A stretch of 64,000 bases of DNA from contig LOEV01000075.1 of NCBI GenBank assembly GCA_001516065.1, positions 19,051 through 83,050 of the forward strand, in the 5' to 3' direction. Position 1 is the stretch's first letter. Each line of letters begins with the position of its first letter. The translations under genes were made by a program, and so were the position numbers. The notes beneath the pieces are model-generated. The model worked only from the letters and a program-made list of their open reading frames with translations, ran no database searches and was not told where the DNA came from. Source of the DNA: Alphaproteobacteria bacterium BRH_c36. GTDB lineage: Bacteria; Pseudomonadota; Alphaproteobacteria; Rhizobiales; Hyphomicrobiaceae. Shown here piece by piece: positions 8,370 to 16,073 of this stretch.

Positions 8370-9935
8370 CGTGGTTGTGTGAAAACACCAAATCAGATTC
8401 CATTTCCTGCAACATTGCGGGAGGCGACAAATGGGCAGGTTCATCGAAGGCAAAGTCCGCGGGCAGCTGTCACTATTGCCGACGAGCCTTGACGACTATG
8501 TCGAGGAAGACAACCCCGTTCGCGTCATCGACGTCTTCATCGAAGAACTCGATCTCGGCGCACTGGGGTTCGACGGTGTTGTGCCGGCTTCGACGGGGCG
8601 GCCAGGATATCATCCCTCAACACTTTTGAAGCTCTATCTCTACGGTTACCTCAATCGCGTCCAATCCAGTCGGCGGTTGGAGCGCGAGGCCAATCGCAAT
8701 GTCGAAGTTATGTGGCTGACGGGACGCCTCGCGCCCGACTTCAAGACGATCGCTGACTTCCGCAGAGACAACGGCACGGCAATCCAAGCTGTCTGCACAA
8801 AGTTCGTCCATATCTGCGCCGACCTTGGCCTGTTCCGCCACGCCGTTGCGGCCATCGATGGAGCCAAATTCAAGGCCGTCAACTCGCGAGATCGCAATTT
8901 CACGCGTGGCAAACTCAAACGTCGGATGGAGCAGATTACTGCGAGCATCGGGCGCTATCTGGAAGCAATCGATGCGGCCGACTTACAGGAAGGTGAACGC
9001 GCTGAAGAAAAGGTCACGCGCCTCGTGGATAGGGTTGCTGCGATGCGTACCAGATTGGCCGAACTTCGAGACCTCGAGCAACAAGTCCGCGAAGCCCCCA
9101 ATAAGCAGATTTCCCTAACCGATCCTGACTCGCGGGCAATGGCCACGAACATGCGGGGTGCGAGCATCGTCGGATACAACGTGCAAGCCGCTGTCGATAC
9201 AGAACATCACCTCATCGTGGCACATGAGGTGACCAATGTTGTCGTCGACCGGACTCTCCTGGCTCCCATGGCAGCCAAGGCCAAAAGTGCAATGCGAACA
9301 GAGACAATCGAAGCGTTCGCGGATCGTGGCTACTTCAGTGGCGAGCAACTGCTCGCGTGCGAAAAGATCGGTGTAACGCCGTTCGTGCCTAAGCCGCGGA
9401 CTTCGAACGCGAGGGTCGCAGGAAGGTTCGACAAGGAAGATTTCGATTATCTAGTTGAGAAGGACATGTATCGCTGTCCCGCCGGCGAGTTGCTGCCGTT
9501 CCGAATGACAAGCATGGAAGGCAATCAGACTTTCCGCATTTACTGGTCGAGCAATTGCGCCGATTGCAAACTGAAGACACGTTGTACACCAAGCAAAGAA
9601 CGTCGTGTCCGTCGATGGGAGCACGAACACGTCGTCGATGCGACACGCCGTAGACTAGATGCGCATCCCGACGCAATGATTGTTCGACGGCGAACAGTTG
9701 AGCACCCATTCGGCACTCTGAAAGCATGGATGGGCCACACGCACTTTCTTACGAAGGGCATCGAGAATGTGAGCACCGAAATGAGTCTCAACGTGCTGGC
9801 CTATAATATGAAGCGGATGATCTCGATGCTCGGTGTTAAGCCGCTCATCGCAACAATCAGGGCCTGAGACGAAAAGGTGGCGCCACCGATCTCGGTAATA
9901 TTGTCGTAGCGTGCCGGTTTTCACACGGCCACACC
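8370..9935 (+). mobile_element. IS1182-family insertion sequence
   Basis: The element contains one transposase gene. Likely terminal inverted repeats are gtggttgtgtgaaaac (from 8371) and its partner gtggccgtgtgaaaac read on the minus strand from 9932. The flanks on both sides of these repeats read 'accc', a possible 4-bp target duplication. The ends are therefore estimates to within a few bases. Confidence 0.6.
8431..9867 (+). CDS. IS1182-family transposase
   Basis: This 478-residue DDE transposase shows the family order: N-terminal 'DDYVEEDNPVRVIDVFIEEL', 'RPGYHPSTLLKLYLYGYLN', the DDE core ('AAIDGAKFKAVNSRDRNFT', 'FADRGYFSG'), a Cys cluster ('CADCKLKTRC') and the C-terminal 'VEHPFGTLKAWMG'. 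The length is full for the family and no frameshift is seen, so it is probably active or recently active. A GGAGG-type ribosome site precedes the ATG. Confidence 0.93.
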   Translation: MGRFIEGKVRGQLSLLPTSLDDYVEEDNPVRVIDVFIEELDLGALGFDGVVPASTGRPGYHPSTLLKLYLYGYLNRVQSSRRLEREANRNVEVMWLTGRLAPDFKTIADFRRDNGTAIQAVCTKFVHICADLGLFRHAVAAIDGAKFKAVNSRDRNFTRGKLKRRMEQITASIGRYLEAIDAADLQEGERAEEKVTRLVDRVAAMRTRLAELRDLEQQVREAPNKQISLTDPDSRAMATNMRGASIVGYNVQAAVDTEHHLIVAHEVTNVVVDRTLLAPMAAKAKSAMRTETIEAFADRGYFSGEQLLACEKIGVTPFVPKPRTSNARVAGRFDKEDFDYLVEKDMYRCPAGELLPFRMTSMEGNQTFRIYWSSNCADCKLKTRCTPSKERRVRRWEHEHVVDATRRRLDAHPDAMIVRRRTVEHPFGTLKAWMGHTHFLTKGIENVSTEMSLNVLAYNMKRMISMLGVKPLIATIRA

Positions 9936-10128
9936 CAATACCGACCGTCATCGACACGAAGCGTGAACGGGGACGCGATACCCCCAAGACCGTCCGTTAT
10001 GCCGCGTTGCAACGAAACGTCGGTCAGGGCGACTTGCAGACACTTGTCGTTTTCCAGCAGACCCCCCACTTCGAATTGTGAAGCATTCTCCAGCGGCATT
10101 TCCAAGTGAGCTATCAAGGAGGTTCGTG
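9936..10128 (-). pseudogene. Possible 5' fragment of a minus-strand gene cut by the IS1182 element
   Basis: The minus-strand frame 9857-10177 reads 'FEVGGLLENDKCLQVALTDV' and 'PFTLRVDDGRYWVW' up to the IS end and looks protein-like, then enters the IS. If the IS and one 'accc' are removed the frame continues open for about 40 codons on the other side. No family recognised; it could also be chance openness in GC-rich DNA. Confidence 0.3.
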
Positions 10129-10461
10129 ATGAACAGATTTCTGGGCATTTTGCTTGTGGGGATAGGCGTGGCGTCATCGCCTTATCGAGCTATGGCGCAA
10201 GCAAGCCCGGAAGGGGGCCCCTGGCACATGATGCATGATTGGGGAGGCGGCTGGGGTATGATCTTGGGACCGCTTTACATGGTCGCGTGGTTGGCAATTC
10301 TAGTGGCGGTGATCTTGTTCATGATCCGCTGGATGGGAATCGTAAGTCCTGGTGCTAGCGCCCCGACCCGCACCGCGCGCGATATCCTCGACGAACGCTT
10401 CGCAAGAGGTGAAATCGACCAAGACGAATATGAAAAGCGGTGCAGAGCCCTAAATACTTAA
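10129..10461 (+). CDS. SHOCT-domain small membrane protein, copy 1
   Basis: With the ATG at 10129, preceded by a strong AAGGAGG, the protein has 110 residues: a signal or first hydrophobic segment, a Trp/Met/Gly-rich stretch ('GPWHMMHDWGGGWGM'), one TM helix ('YMVAWLAILVAVILFMI') and a C-terminal SHOCT motif ('ARDILDERFARGEIDQDEYE'). SHOCT proteins are small and have no settled function, but are common next to copper genes. A homologue with the same architecture lies at 43060-43404. The track's longer ORF has no ribosome site. Confidence 0.85.
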   Translation: MNRFLGILLVGIGVASSPYRAMAQASPEGGPWHMMHDWGGGWGMILGPLYMVAWLAILVAVILFMIRWMGIVSPGASAPTRTARDILDERFARGEIDQDEYEKRCRALNT

Positions 10462-10641
10462 CTTCCGATCTCCTTGCATGATTCTCACTTGCGTCCCGCA
10501 GCCCGGCAATGCATTTCGGTCATGTGTGTTCGACGCCCGCGTCTAACCCTCCCGAGCTGCACTAACCATATTACGGCTGCAGCGCTTTGGAACCAGACGC
10601 TCACAGAATGTCTCATGGACGCTCCGATGATCCAGGCATGC

Positions 10642-11331
10642 TCAGCACCAACTGGCTTCATTCGCGCCCGGCGAGCGGAGCAGCTCTTGTATGTTGGCTT
10701 CAATCAAATGAAACCCGACGTTCCCATAGAGCTTCTGGCGCCCCTCATTGAGGACGAAGCTCGGACTACCCTCAATCCGCATCTTTTCTGCGTCTTGATA
10801 ATCGGCGGCGAGAAAAGCAAATGCTGTGCCGGAGTGAACGTGCCTCTCAATTTCGGCTAGATCCAGGCCGAGAGGTTCTGCGATTTCACATTGAACATCC
10901 CATCTGGCGATATCTCGGCAGTCTCGAAAGAAGGCAACGCGGATCGCATGAAGCACTTGTGCGAACATGACAGCGGATGAGTGGCCAGTGCTTCCCGTAA
11001 CGTCGTTCAACGACTGCCCCACGGCCTTCATGAACAGATGTGCGCTAGATGACGTCGGCGGTCGCGTCTTTAACCAAAGTTCGGGATGCACATCAACAGA
11101 GGGAAATCGCTTTGCAACACCCTTCAGATGGGCATTAAAGCCGCTGTATCCACCGCGGTCTTTCCAACCGGTGGCTATCTTACGCTCAGTATCTCCGAAA
11201 ACGGAGCAGAAGCGGTGGTGGAGACGAACAGTGTCGCCATGCTTCTTCTGCACTGCATCGATGCGGGATTGCGATACATAGGCCCAAATGCACAGAACGT
11301 CGGAGAAGTAGGTGATTTCAACGGGTTTCAT
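10642..11331 (-). CDS. DsbA/FrnE-like thioredoxin-fold oxidoreductase with altered active site
   Basis: This 229-residue protein of the DSBA/2-hydroxychromene-2-carboxylate isomerase superfamily begins 'MKPVEITYFSDVLCIWAYVS' and carries the cis-Pro loop 'EGSPSFVLNEGRQKLYGNVG'. The position where FrnE proteins have 'CPWC' reads 'LCIWAY': the first Cys is kept and the second is Ala. It may therefore act as a monothiol enzyme, an isomerase or a GST-like protein. No signal peptide, so it is cytoplasmic. It is on the opposite strand to its neighbours and transcribed alone. Confidence 0.8.
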   Translation of the reverse strand: MKPVEITYFSDVLCIWAYVSQSRIDAVQKKHGDTVRLHHRFCSVFGDTERKIATGWKDRGGYSGFNAHLKGVAKRFPSVDVHPELWLKTRPPTSSSAHLFMKAVGQSLNDVTGSTGHSSAVMFAQVLHAIRVAFFRDCRDIARWDVQCEIAEPLGLDLAEIERHVHSGTAFAFLAADYQDAEKMRIEGSPSFVLNEGRQKLYGNVGFHLIEANIQELLRSPGANEASWC

Positions 11332-11468
11332 TTCTTACTGCCATTGGGCGTTTCGGACTAACGATGTGGCTCGATTGATCCAACTGCCATCATCGCATGC
11401 GCACGTCAGTGCCCACAACGATTTTAGAGAAATCGCCAATCAGTGGGCCAGACAATGGGGGCGAAACA

Positions 11469-11856
11469 ATGCAAGGGGGAATGATGGGCAACCATTGCCG
11501 GATGATGGGCATGGCAATGAGCGCAGGGGATGGCCCCACTCATGCGGCGAGCCGCATTGCATTCCTCAAAGCAGAGCTTGGGATCACTGACAAACAGCAG
11601 CCAGGCTTTCGATTGCTATGCAGCAGCCTTGAAGAAGAACCTCGAAGGTATGCAGCAAATGCGATCCAGCATGATGTCGAGCATGCAGTCGGGCACGGTC
11701 AGGGAGCGCCTCGACGCCTTCGCAAAAGCGATGGAGAGCCGGCTTGCGGTTCTCAAGGAGGTCCAACCTGCTCTGGACAAGCTCTATTTAGAACCCAGCA
11801 ATGAGCAGAAGAAGAAGGCTGACAAAGTTCTTAGAGGCATGGGCTGCATGATGTAG
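11469..11856 (+). pseudogene. LTxxQ/Spy-like periplasmic protein, frameshifted
   Basis: Two frames together make one protein. The first half (frame of 11397-11804) reads 'MQGGMMGNHCRMMGMAM' and 'SRIAFLKAELGITDKQQ'; the second (frame of 11530-11856) continues 'AFDCYAAALKKNLEGMQQM' and 'ERLDAFAKAMESRLAVLK' to 'DKVLRGMGCMM'. This is the LTxxQ family (Spy/CpxP relatives, stress and metal linked). The frame changes at about 11602-11606; removing one g of 'ccaggctttc' restores it. No signal peptide is visible ahead of the Met, so the start may also be lost. A base-calling error is possible. Confidence 0.7.
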
Positions 11857-12054
11857 TAGTGGCCGACCGGGAGAACGGGTCACCCGACCCTGCTCCTCGT
11901 CGCCAGCATAACTCTCGATGAATGGTGAATTGAACTTCCATTCACTGGGGGCCTTAGCATTTAACACAACGTCAGGCGTGAGGAATAAGAACGAGGAGTT
12001 AGCTCCACAAATGGTCCGGATGGCGAGCCCAACAGCTATGAAAGAGACGAAATC

Positions 12055-12396
12055 ATGACATCAAATTCGATTTCGGCACCTCACCGCGCCGTACCCCCGA
12101 ATTCAACACGCAAACCATCAGTGCTCCTCAGCATCGGTACTGTCGGCTGGAGTGTCAGCCTATTCTTCCTGATCACCTACTTGCTGTGCATTGCATCGGG
12201 CGTCTTACTGCCCGGCTGAAAATTCCATGAGCCGTGGCTGCAATTCTTCCCAGGCTTTGAATGGCTGACGGTGCCTGGTTTCCTCATCGGGTTTGTCGAG
12301 GCTTTCGCCTATGGCTGGTACGTCGCACTGATCTTCGTGCCGCTGTAGAATTTATTTGTCGGTCGGCAGGCGCAAGATCGCGTGAAAAGCCGCTAA
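12055..12396 (+). pseudogene. Two-TM small membrane protein with two in-frame stop codons
   Basis: The frame from the ATG at 12055 reads 'TVGWSVSLFFLITYLLCIAS', then a TGA at 12217, then 'KFHEPWLQFFPGFEWLTVPG' and 'FVEAFAYGWYVALIFVPL', a TAG at 12346, then 'NLFVGRQAQDRVKSR' and a final TAA at 12394. Apart from the two stops the frame is intact and typical of a small family of bacterial two-TM proteins found in copper/silver loci ('WLQFFPGF.WLT', 'SFAYGWYVALIFVPLYN'). The TGA sits where a Trp, and the TAG where a Tyr, would be expected. Not in the ORF track because each piece is short. Confidence 0.7.
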
Positions 12397-12455
12397 AGTG
12401 CAACTCAACGCAAGATGCATCGTGACAGCGCCAACAACATAAGGAGTTTTCGACC

Positions 12456-12944
12456 ATGGCGACGCCCTCGATCGAATTATCGCGCCGATCGGCAATCTTC
12501 CTCGCCGGTTTGGCGGGGCTGACCGGACTTGGCCCGATGGCGATTGCAAGGACGGCGCAAAGTACAAGGGTTGATGTGTTTCGTGACCCCAGTTGCGGTT
12601 GTTGCGGTCGCTGGATCGAACACCTGCGCCAGAACGGCTTCGAAGTGAATGTCATCGAGACGTCCGACTTGCAGAGCATCAAGAAATCTGCGGGTGTGCC
12701 TTCGAACTTGGCTTCTTGCCACACGGCGAAAGTTGGCGGCTATGTCATTGAGGGGCATGTCCCAGCAAACGCCATCCGAAGGCTGCTGGAGCAAGCGCCT
12801 GATGCCTTGGGGCTTGCCGTTCCAGGAATGCCAATCGGGTCGCCCGGCATGGAGGGCGGCGATCCGGTAGTCTACGACGTCATCTTGTTCGGCCAAGAGC
12901 CGCAAAAGACCTTTGGCACGTTCAAAGGTCAGGAACAGCAATAG
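12456..12944 (+). CDS. DUF411 periplasmic metal-binding protein, copy 1
   Basis: This 162-residue protein has a twin-arginine type leader ('SRRSAIFLAGLAGLTGLG') and the DUF411 pattern: 'DPSCGCCGRWIEHL' (Cys47, 49, 50), 'SCHTAKVGGYVIEGHVPA' and 'GLAVPGMPIGSPGME'. DUF411 includes CopG-type copper proteins of the periplasm, thioredoxin-like with Cys and Met ligands. The Tat leader would export it folded, perhaps metal-loaded. The second copy (42471-42938) has a Sec leader instead. The ATG follows an AAGGAG site. Confidence 0.9.
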   Translation: MATPSIELSRRSAIFLAGLAGLTGLGPMAIARTAQSTRVDVFRDPSCGCCGRWIEHLRQNGFEVNVIETSDLQSIKKSAGVPSNLASCHTAKVGGYVIEGHVPANAIRRLLEQAPDALGLAVPGMPIGSPGMEGGDPVVYDVILFGQEPQKTFGTFKGQEQQ

Positions 12945-13153
12945 GCGCTCGCTTACGCCGCTGCAGATTGTGGTAATGGCGACCTCTTCGCTGCGCTGAA
13001 TTTGCAGTAGCGCAAAGGTGCTGTCGCCTTTGAAAACGCAACCCCACGTATCGTGTGGGGGTTCAGCCTGCAGTCCGATCCGGGACTGGTATTCCAATTG
13101 GACGACCCGATCGGGATGCAATCAACGTCACTCTCAAAATGCGGAGATACCCG

Positions 13154-13462
13154 ATGAAGTATTCCCTGGCCGTTTCAGGCTTCTTCATAGCCCTGATGTT
13201 CACGACGAAGGGTTTTGCCGCGGAAGCGCCGATCTGGCCGCTCGATGAAGTCTGTGCACACGAAAGCGACCGGACCGCGTGTTATGAATTTGAGTCAATC
13301 GCAAAGCGTCAGGTTTTAGGACCTTGGCATACCCTTCCCGACAGTCCCAGAGAAAGTTGCGTAGCTGAAGTCAAATCCTTCGGACAGCCGAGCTATAGAC
13401 TGTTGGAACTGTGCCTCAATAGAAAGCTCTTTGAGCAGTGGCAGTCTGCCCGCCAGAAGTAG
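13154..13462 (+). CDS. Hypothetical exported cysteine-containing protein
   Basis: The ATG at 13154, following a GGAG site, begins a signal peptide ('MKYSLAVSGFFIALMFTTKG', cleavage near 'FAA'). The 102-residue protein has four cysteines after the leader ('EVCAHESDRTACYEFE', 'ESCVAEV', 'LELCLNRK'), a spacing that suggests two disulfides. It is not a family I can name. It lies between the DUF411 and cytochrome c genes on the same strand. Confidence 0.6.
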   Translation: MKYSLAVSGFFIALMFTTKGFAAEAPIWPLDEVCAHESDRTACYEFESIAKRQVLGPWHTLPDSPRESCVAEVKSFGQPSYRLLELCLNRKLFEQWQSARQK

Positions 13463-13610
13463 AGCGCAGCTACATGTACTGGCACGCCGATTTAGCGCCG
13501 GAGAAACTGTCTTTCTGCAGACTCATCAATTCGGAATCATGGAACTCGGTCAAGAAGTTCGCGTAGGTGCGATGCGGGCACACAAGGCAGTTTGGGGAGG
13601 TGAAGAAGAT

Positions 13611-14036
13611 ATGCAAGTTCGCCAGTTGGCTCATTCGAGATTGATAACAGTTGCGGCTTTCACAGTCTTGTGGCTGGGAGCAGCAGCTCCAATCGCACTT
13701 TGCACCGAGGAAACGAAACCGCCTTCAGCGGAGAAGGGCTATGAACTCGCGACAAAGTTTTGCAAGACTTGCCACATTATCGATGACAAACCCGGCCGTG
13801 TTGCCCCCGACGGACCGCCGCCGTTCTCCGCAATCGCAAACAAGGCAGGACAGACTGCCGAGCGCATCAAGGGGACTTTGATCCAGCCGCACCCGCCCAT
13901 GCCCGACATGCATCTCTCTAGCGAGGAGATCTTAAACATCATCGCCTATCTGGAAACGCTCAGAACGGACGAAACGATTCCACCTTTCCTGCCACCGCCC
14001 GGCGAAGCAAAGCCAAAATACCCCTCGCCCACTTGA
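13611..14036 (+). CDS. Class I c-type cytochrome, copy 1
   Basis: From the ATG at 13611, with ggggaggtgaaga before it, the protein has 142 residues: signal peptide to about residue 33, haem-attachment 'FCKTCH' (Cys51, Cys54, His55), a distal Met in 'PPMPDMHLSSEEILNIIAYL' and a Pro-rich tail. It is a monohaem periplasmic electron carrier. In this setting it may serve a copper or thiol oxidation step; a similar pairing (DUF411, SHOCT, cytochrome c) occurs again at 42.5-44.1 kb. Confidence 0.88.
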   Translation: MQVRQLAHSRLITVAAFTVLWLGAAAPIALCTEETKPPSAEKGYELATKFCKTCHIIDDKPGRVAPDGPPPFSAIANKAGQTAERIKGTLIQPHPPMPDMHLSSEEILNIIAYLETLRTDETIPPFLPPPGEAKPKYPSPT

Positions 14037-14188
14037 GGCAGACGTGTTGGCGCTGAACTGACATTCGCAACGACTGTTTCCAGCATTTTCGTTACGTCAC
14101 CCGCAACCGATTTCAGTAAGCACGCCGATCCCCTGGTCGGCCAAGGCTTCGCGAGTACGTGCCGACGGCATTGCTCTGAGGGACCGCC

Positions 14189-14506
14189 GTGATCATTGAT
14201 CTTGAACGCCCGGATACGTGGCCGGAGCCGCTTGCCAGTTACCTTGCCACACACCTCGACGCGCTGCTTGGCTGGGAGCGAGGCGACCGACCGGATGGTC
14301 CGTATATATCGGCGGCGCGATACGACCAGATCGTCTACGGCCTCCGCGCGGTTCTGCAGGCTTACTCGATTGTCGGCCTGCACTGCACGAAGCTATACAA
14401 GCCACACTGGCTCGATCAAGCGTGCCCTACGGTAGTACAGAAAAAAAGCCGGCGGGTGATCGCCGGCTTTGCTTGTCGCCCTTACCGTCCCTGCAAGAAT
14501 TTTTGA
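14189..14506 (+). CDS. Hypothetical protein, possibly 3' truncated
   Basis: The first 80 residues look coding ('LERPDTWPEPLASYLATHLD', 'SIVGLHCTKL'). The end runs through the strong 14445-14470 hairpin and becomes Arg/Lys/Cys rich, which suggests that the natural end was lost and the frame continues by chance into the terminator of the opposing genes. No function is recognised. It marks the left edge of the second element. Confidence 0.4.
   Translation: MIIDLERPDTWPEPLASYLATHLDALLGWERGDRPDGPYISAARYDQIVYGLRAVLQAYSIVGLHCTKLYKPHWLDQACPTVVQKKSRRVIAGFACRPYRPCKNF
14441..14470 (-). terminator. Rho-independent terminator for the minus-strand gene group
   Basis: A perfect 10-bp stem (aaagccggcg / cgccggcttt) with a 6-nt loop is preceded on the plus strand by a run of seven A. 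On the minus strand it is a GC hairpin followed by T7, just after the stop codon at 14482. Confidence 0.88.
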
Positions 14507-14736
14507 AACATGGCTTCGACCGCACTGCGTTCACGCACGCGGGCGATTTCTTCGCCGTCGACGTACAAGATCCAGTCGGTCTCGTGGGGCTCGTAGCCTT
14601 CGAGTTTGTACTGGCCCGTCCATTGTGACGCTGGCGGCATTACGTTTATGGTGAAGTGTTGCTCACCATGCCAGGCCTGGCCGTAGATGAAACCATAGCC
14701 ATCCGGCAACGGCTTCAGACCAATGTTTGTTTCCAT
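14482..14736 (-). CDS. Hypothetical protein
   Basis: This small soluble protein of 84 residues ('METNIGLKPLPDGYGFIYGQ', 'WILYVDGEEIARVRER') is followed directly by a strong terminator and preceded 8 nt away by the DUF3768 gene, so the two are one transcript. No known domain is recognised. Genes of this type are common in plasmid and ICE cargo. Confidence 0.65.
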   Translation of the reverse strand: METNIGLKPLPDGYGFIYGQAWHGEQHFTINVMPPASQWTGQYKLEGYEPHETDWILYVDGEEIARVRERSAVEAMFQKFLQGR

Positions 14737-14744
14737 CTCGGCGA

Positions 14745-15074
14745 TCAGTACTCCTCAGCTAACATGACCGTGAGAACGCGCGTTGTCTGTACTGGATCGC
14801 TGGGATCTTCAGATCCAAACTCGAGGTTGTTGTCGTAGTAATCGAGCTTGAAAAAGAACTTTTGGCCGTCGTGTTCGAAACTGCCGAAGTCGTGCTCACC
14901 CCAAGGGTCGTTGTCGTCGGTGAAGTCACTAAACTCTTTCACCTTCTCGAGCGCCCGCACCATCATATCGGTTGGCAACGAATTGACGCCGATCGTGGTC
15001 ACCACTCTACCGCCGGTGAACGTCCGCCGGAACTGATCGTTGAGCTCGCGAATGCGGCTGGTTTTCTCTGACAT
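14745..15074 (-). CDS. DUF3768 domain protein
   Basis: The 109-residue protein matches DUF3768 well along its length: 'RIRELNDQFRRTFTGGRVV', 'FTDDNDPWGEHDFGSFE', 'FFFKLDYYDNNLEFGS' and 'TTRVLTVMLAEEY'. The family is restricted mostly to alphaproteobacterial plasmids, ICEs and genomic islands; its function is unknown. It sits in the middle of a three-gene minus-strand set. Confidence 0.9.
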   Translation of the reverse strand: MSEKTSRIRELNDQFRRTFTGGRVVTTIGVNSLPTDMMVRALEKVKEFSDFTDDNDPWGEHDFGSFEHDGQKFFFKLDYYDNNLEFGSEDPSDPVQTTRVLTVMLAEEY

Positions 15075-15194
15075 GGAAACCTCCAGCTCGCTGGTCGACC
15101 CAAGCAGGATTGCCGGGATCGATGACGGATTGGAGGTTCATTGGCTGCGTGGAATAATGGCCGGCATCTTCATGCCGGCCAGTCATCAAGGTGC

Positions 15195-15476
15195 TTACAC
15201 GCCTTCTTTGATCAAGAAGCCTTGAGCGTTTTGCAAAAGCGCTATGGCATCACCCAGGTCGCCTTCGCGGAGCTGATGGGTCTTCTGCCACTTATCGTTC
15301 TTGTCCTTGAAATTCCGCTCGATTGAAATCGTGTGGAAGACGCGGGTGTCACCCTCTTTTGTCTGGTGCTCATTGGCCCAGATCGCCAGTTGCAACGGGC
15401 CTAAGCTGGCCTTGTGGACCGGGGGAACCTTTTCGGGTTCCATTTCCGGTGTGGCTTTGCGAGGCATCGTCCTCAT
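15195..15476 (-). CDS. Hypothetical protein
   Basis: The 93-residue protein reads 'VHKASLGPLQLAIWANEHQT' and 'RVFHTISIERNFKDKNDKWQ', with alternating strand-like segments and no membrane helix. The N terminus is Pro/Lys rich. It resembles small hypothetical proteins of mobile elements; I cannot assign a function. It is the first of the three minus-strand genes. Confidence 0.65.
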   Translation of the reverse strand: MRTMPRKATPEMEPEKVPPVHKASLGPLQLAIWANEHQTKEGDTRVFHTISIERNFKDKNDKWQKTHQLREGDLGDAIALLQNAQGFLIKEGV

Positions 15477-15780
15477 CCTTTTCTGCTTGCTTTGGGGAAG
15501 GAACTACAACACCTCGAAGTATACATTTATTGCGTCGTTTCAGTAGTTTACATGCCGCGTTTGTGTTGTGTGGTTTGGGCGGCTCCGACCGGCGAGGCCG
15601 GATCGGGCACGCTTCTATCGCGTGGCGAAGCCCGCCACGCGACCGAGCCCCGCTTACCCGGAAGCCGCGGGTCTCGGCCCATTCGGGTGACGATCGTTGC
15701 CGCAGAAGCGCAATGGTCCGCTATCGGTGTCCTGCAGACAGTGCAAGTTTCATTGTCGTCGTGATGGGTGAGGAAGAGAT
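15477..15780. other. Non-coding stretch
   Basis: No convincing gene; the two ORFs proposed on opposite strands are Arg/Ser/Pro-rich shadows. It may hold the promoters of the minus-strand group and of the 57-residue ORF that follows. Confidence 0.35.
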
Positions 15781-15954
15781 ATGCCTCGCCGATCGTGGGA
15801 GAAGAAGCTGAAGTGGGCCAAAACCATGAATTCGGAGCCAAATGGGCTCGAGAACGCTAAGGGGGAACGGCTCGTCACCTCGGCCAACCGCCCGGACGGC
15901 GCGATCGACTCTGCACAAATCCGGCAGCAAGTTCGCGATGTGTTCGAAATTTAG
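15781..15954 (+). CDS. Small ORF, 57 residues
   Basis: Too short for the track. An ATG with 'gaggaagagat' directly before it opens a hydrophilic, charged protein ('MPRRSWEKKLKWAKTMNSEP', ending 'IRQQVRDVFEI'). The ribosome site and amino-acid make-up support it; there is no known relative. Confidence 0.4.
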   Translation: MPRRSWEKKLKWAKTMNSEPNGLENAKGERLVTSANRPDGAIDSAQIRQQVRDVFEI

Positions 15955-16073
15955 AGTCGACCGGTCCAAGGCTCGCAGTCGATTCGCGCGAAATATTAGT
16001 GAACGCCCGCTTTTGCGTTTGGACCGTGCTCGAAGCGCCTCTCGAACGGGGCCGGCCAGGTGCGCAGTTCTGT

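Noticed and set aside
11312-11590. Plus-strand ORF 11312-11590
   Set aside because: Overlaps the LTxxQ gene in another frame and lacks any family feature.
15548-15841. Minus-strand ORF 15548-15841 and plus ORF 15842-16084
   Set aside because: Arg/Ser/Pro-rich with no start signals; likely chance.
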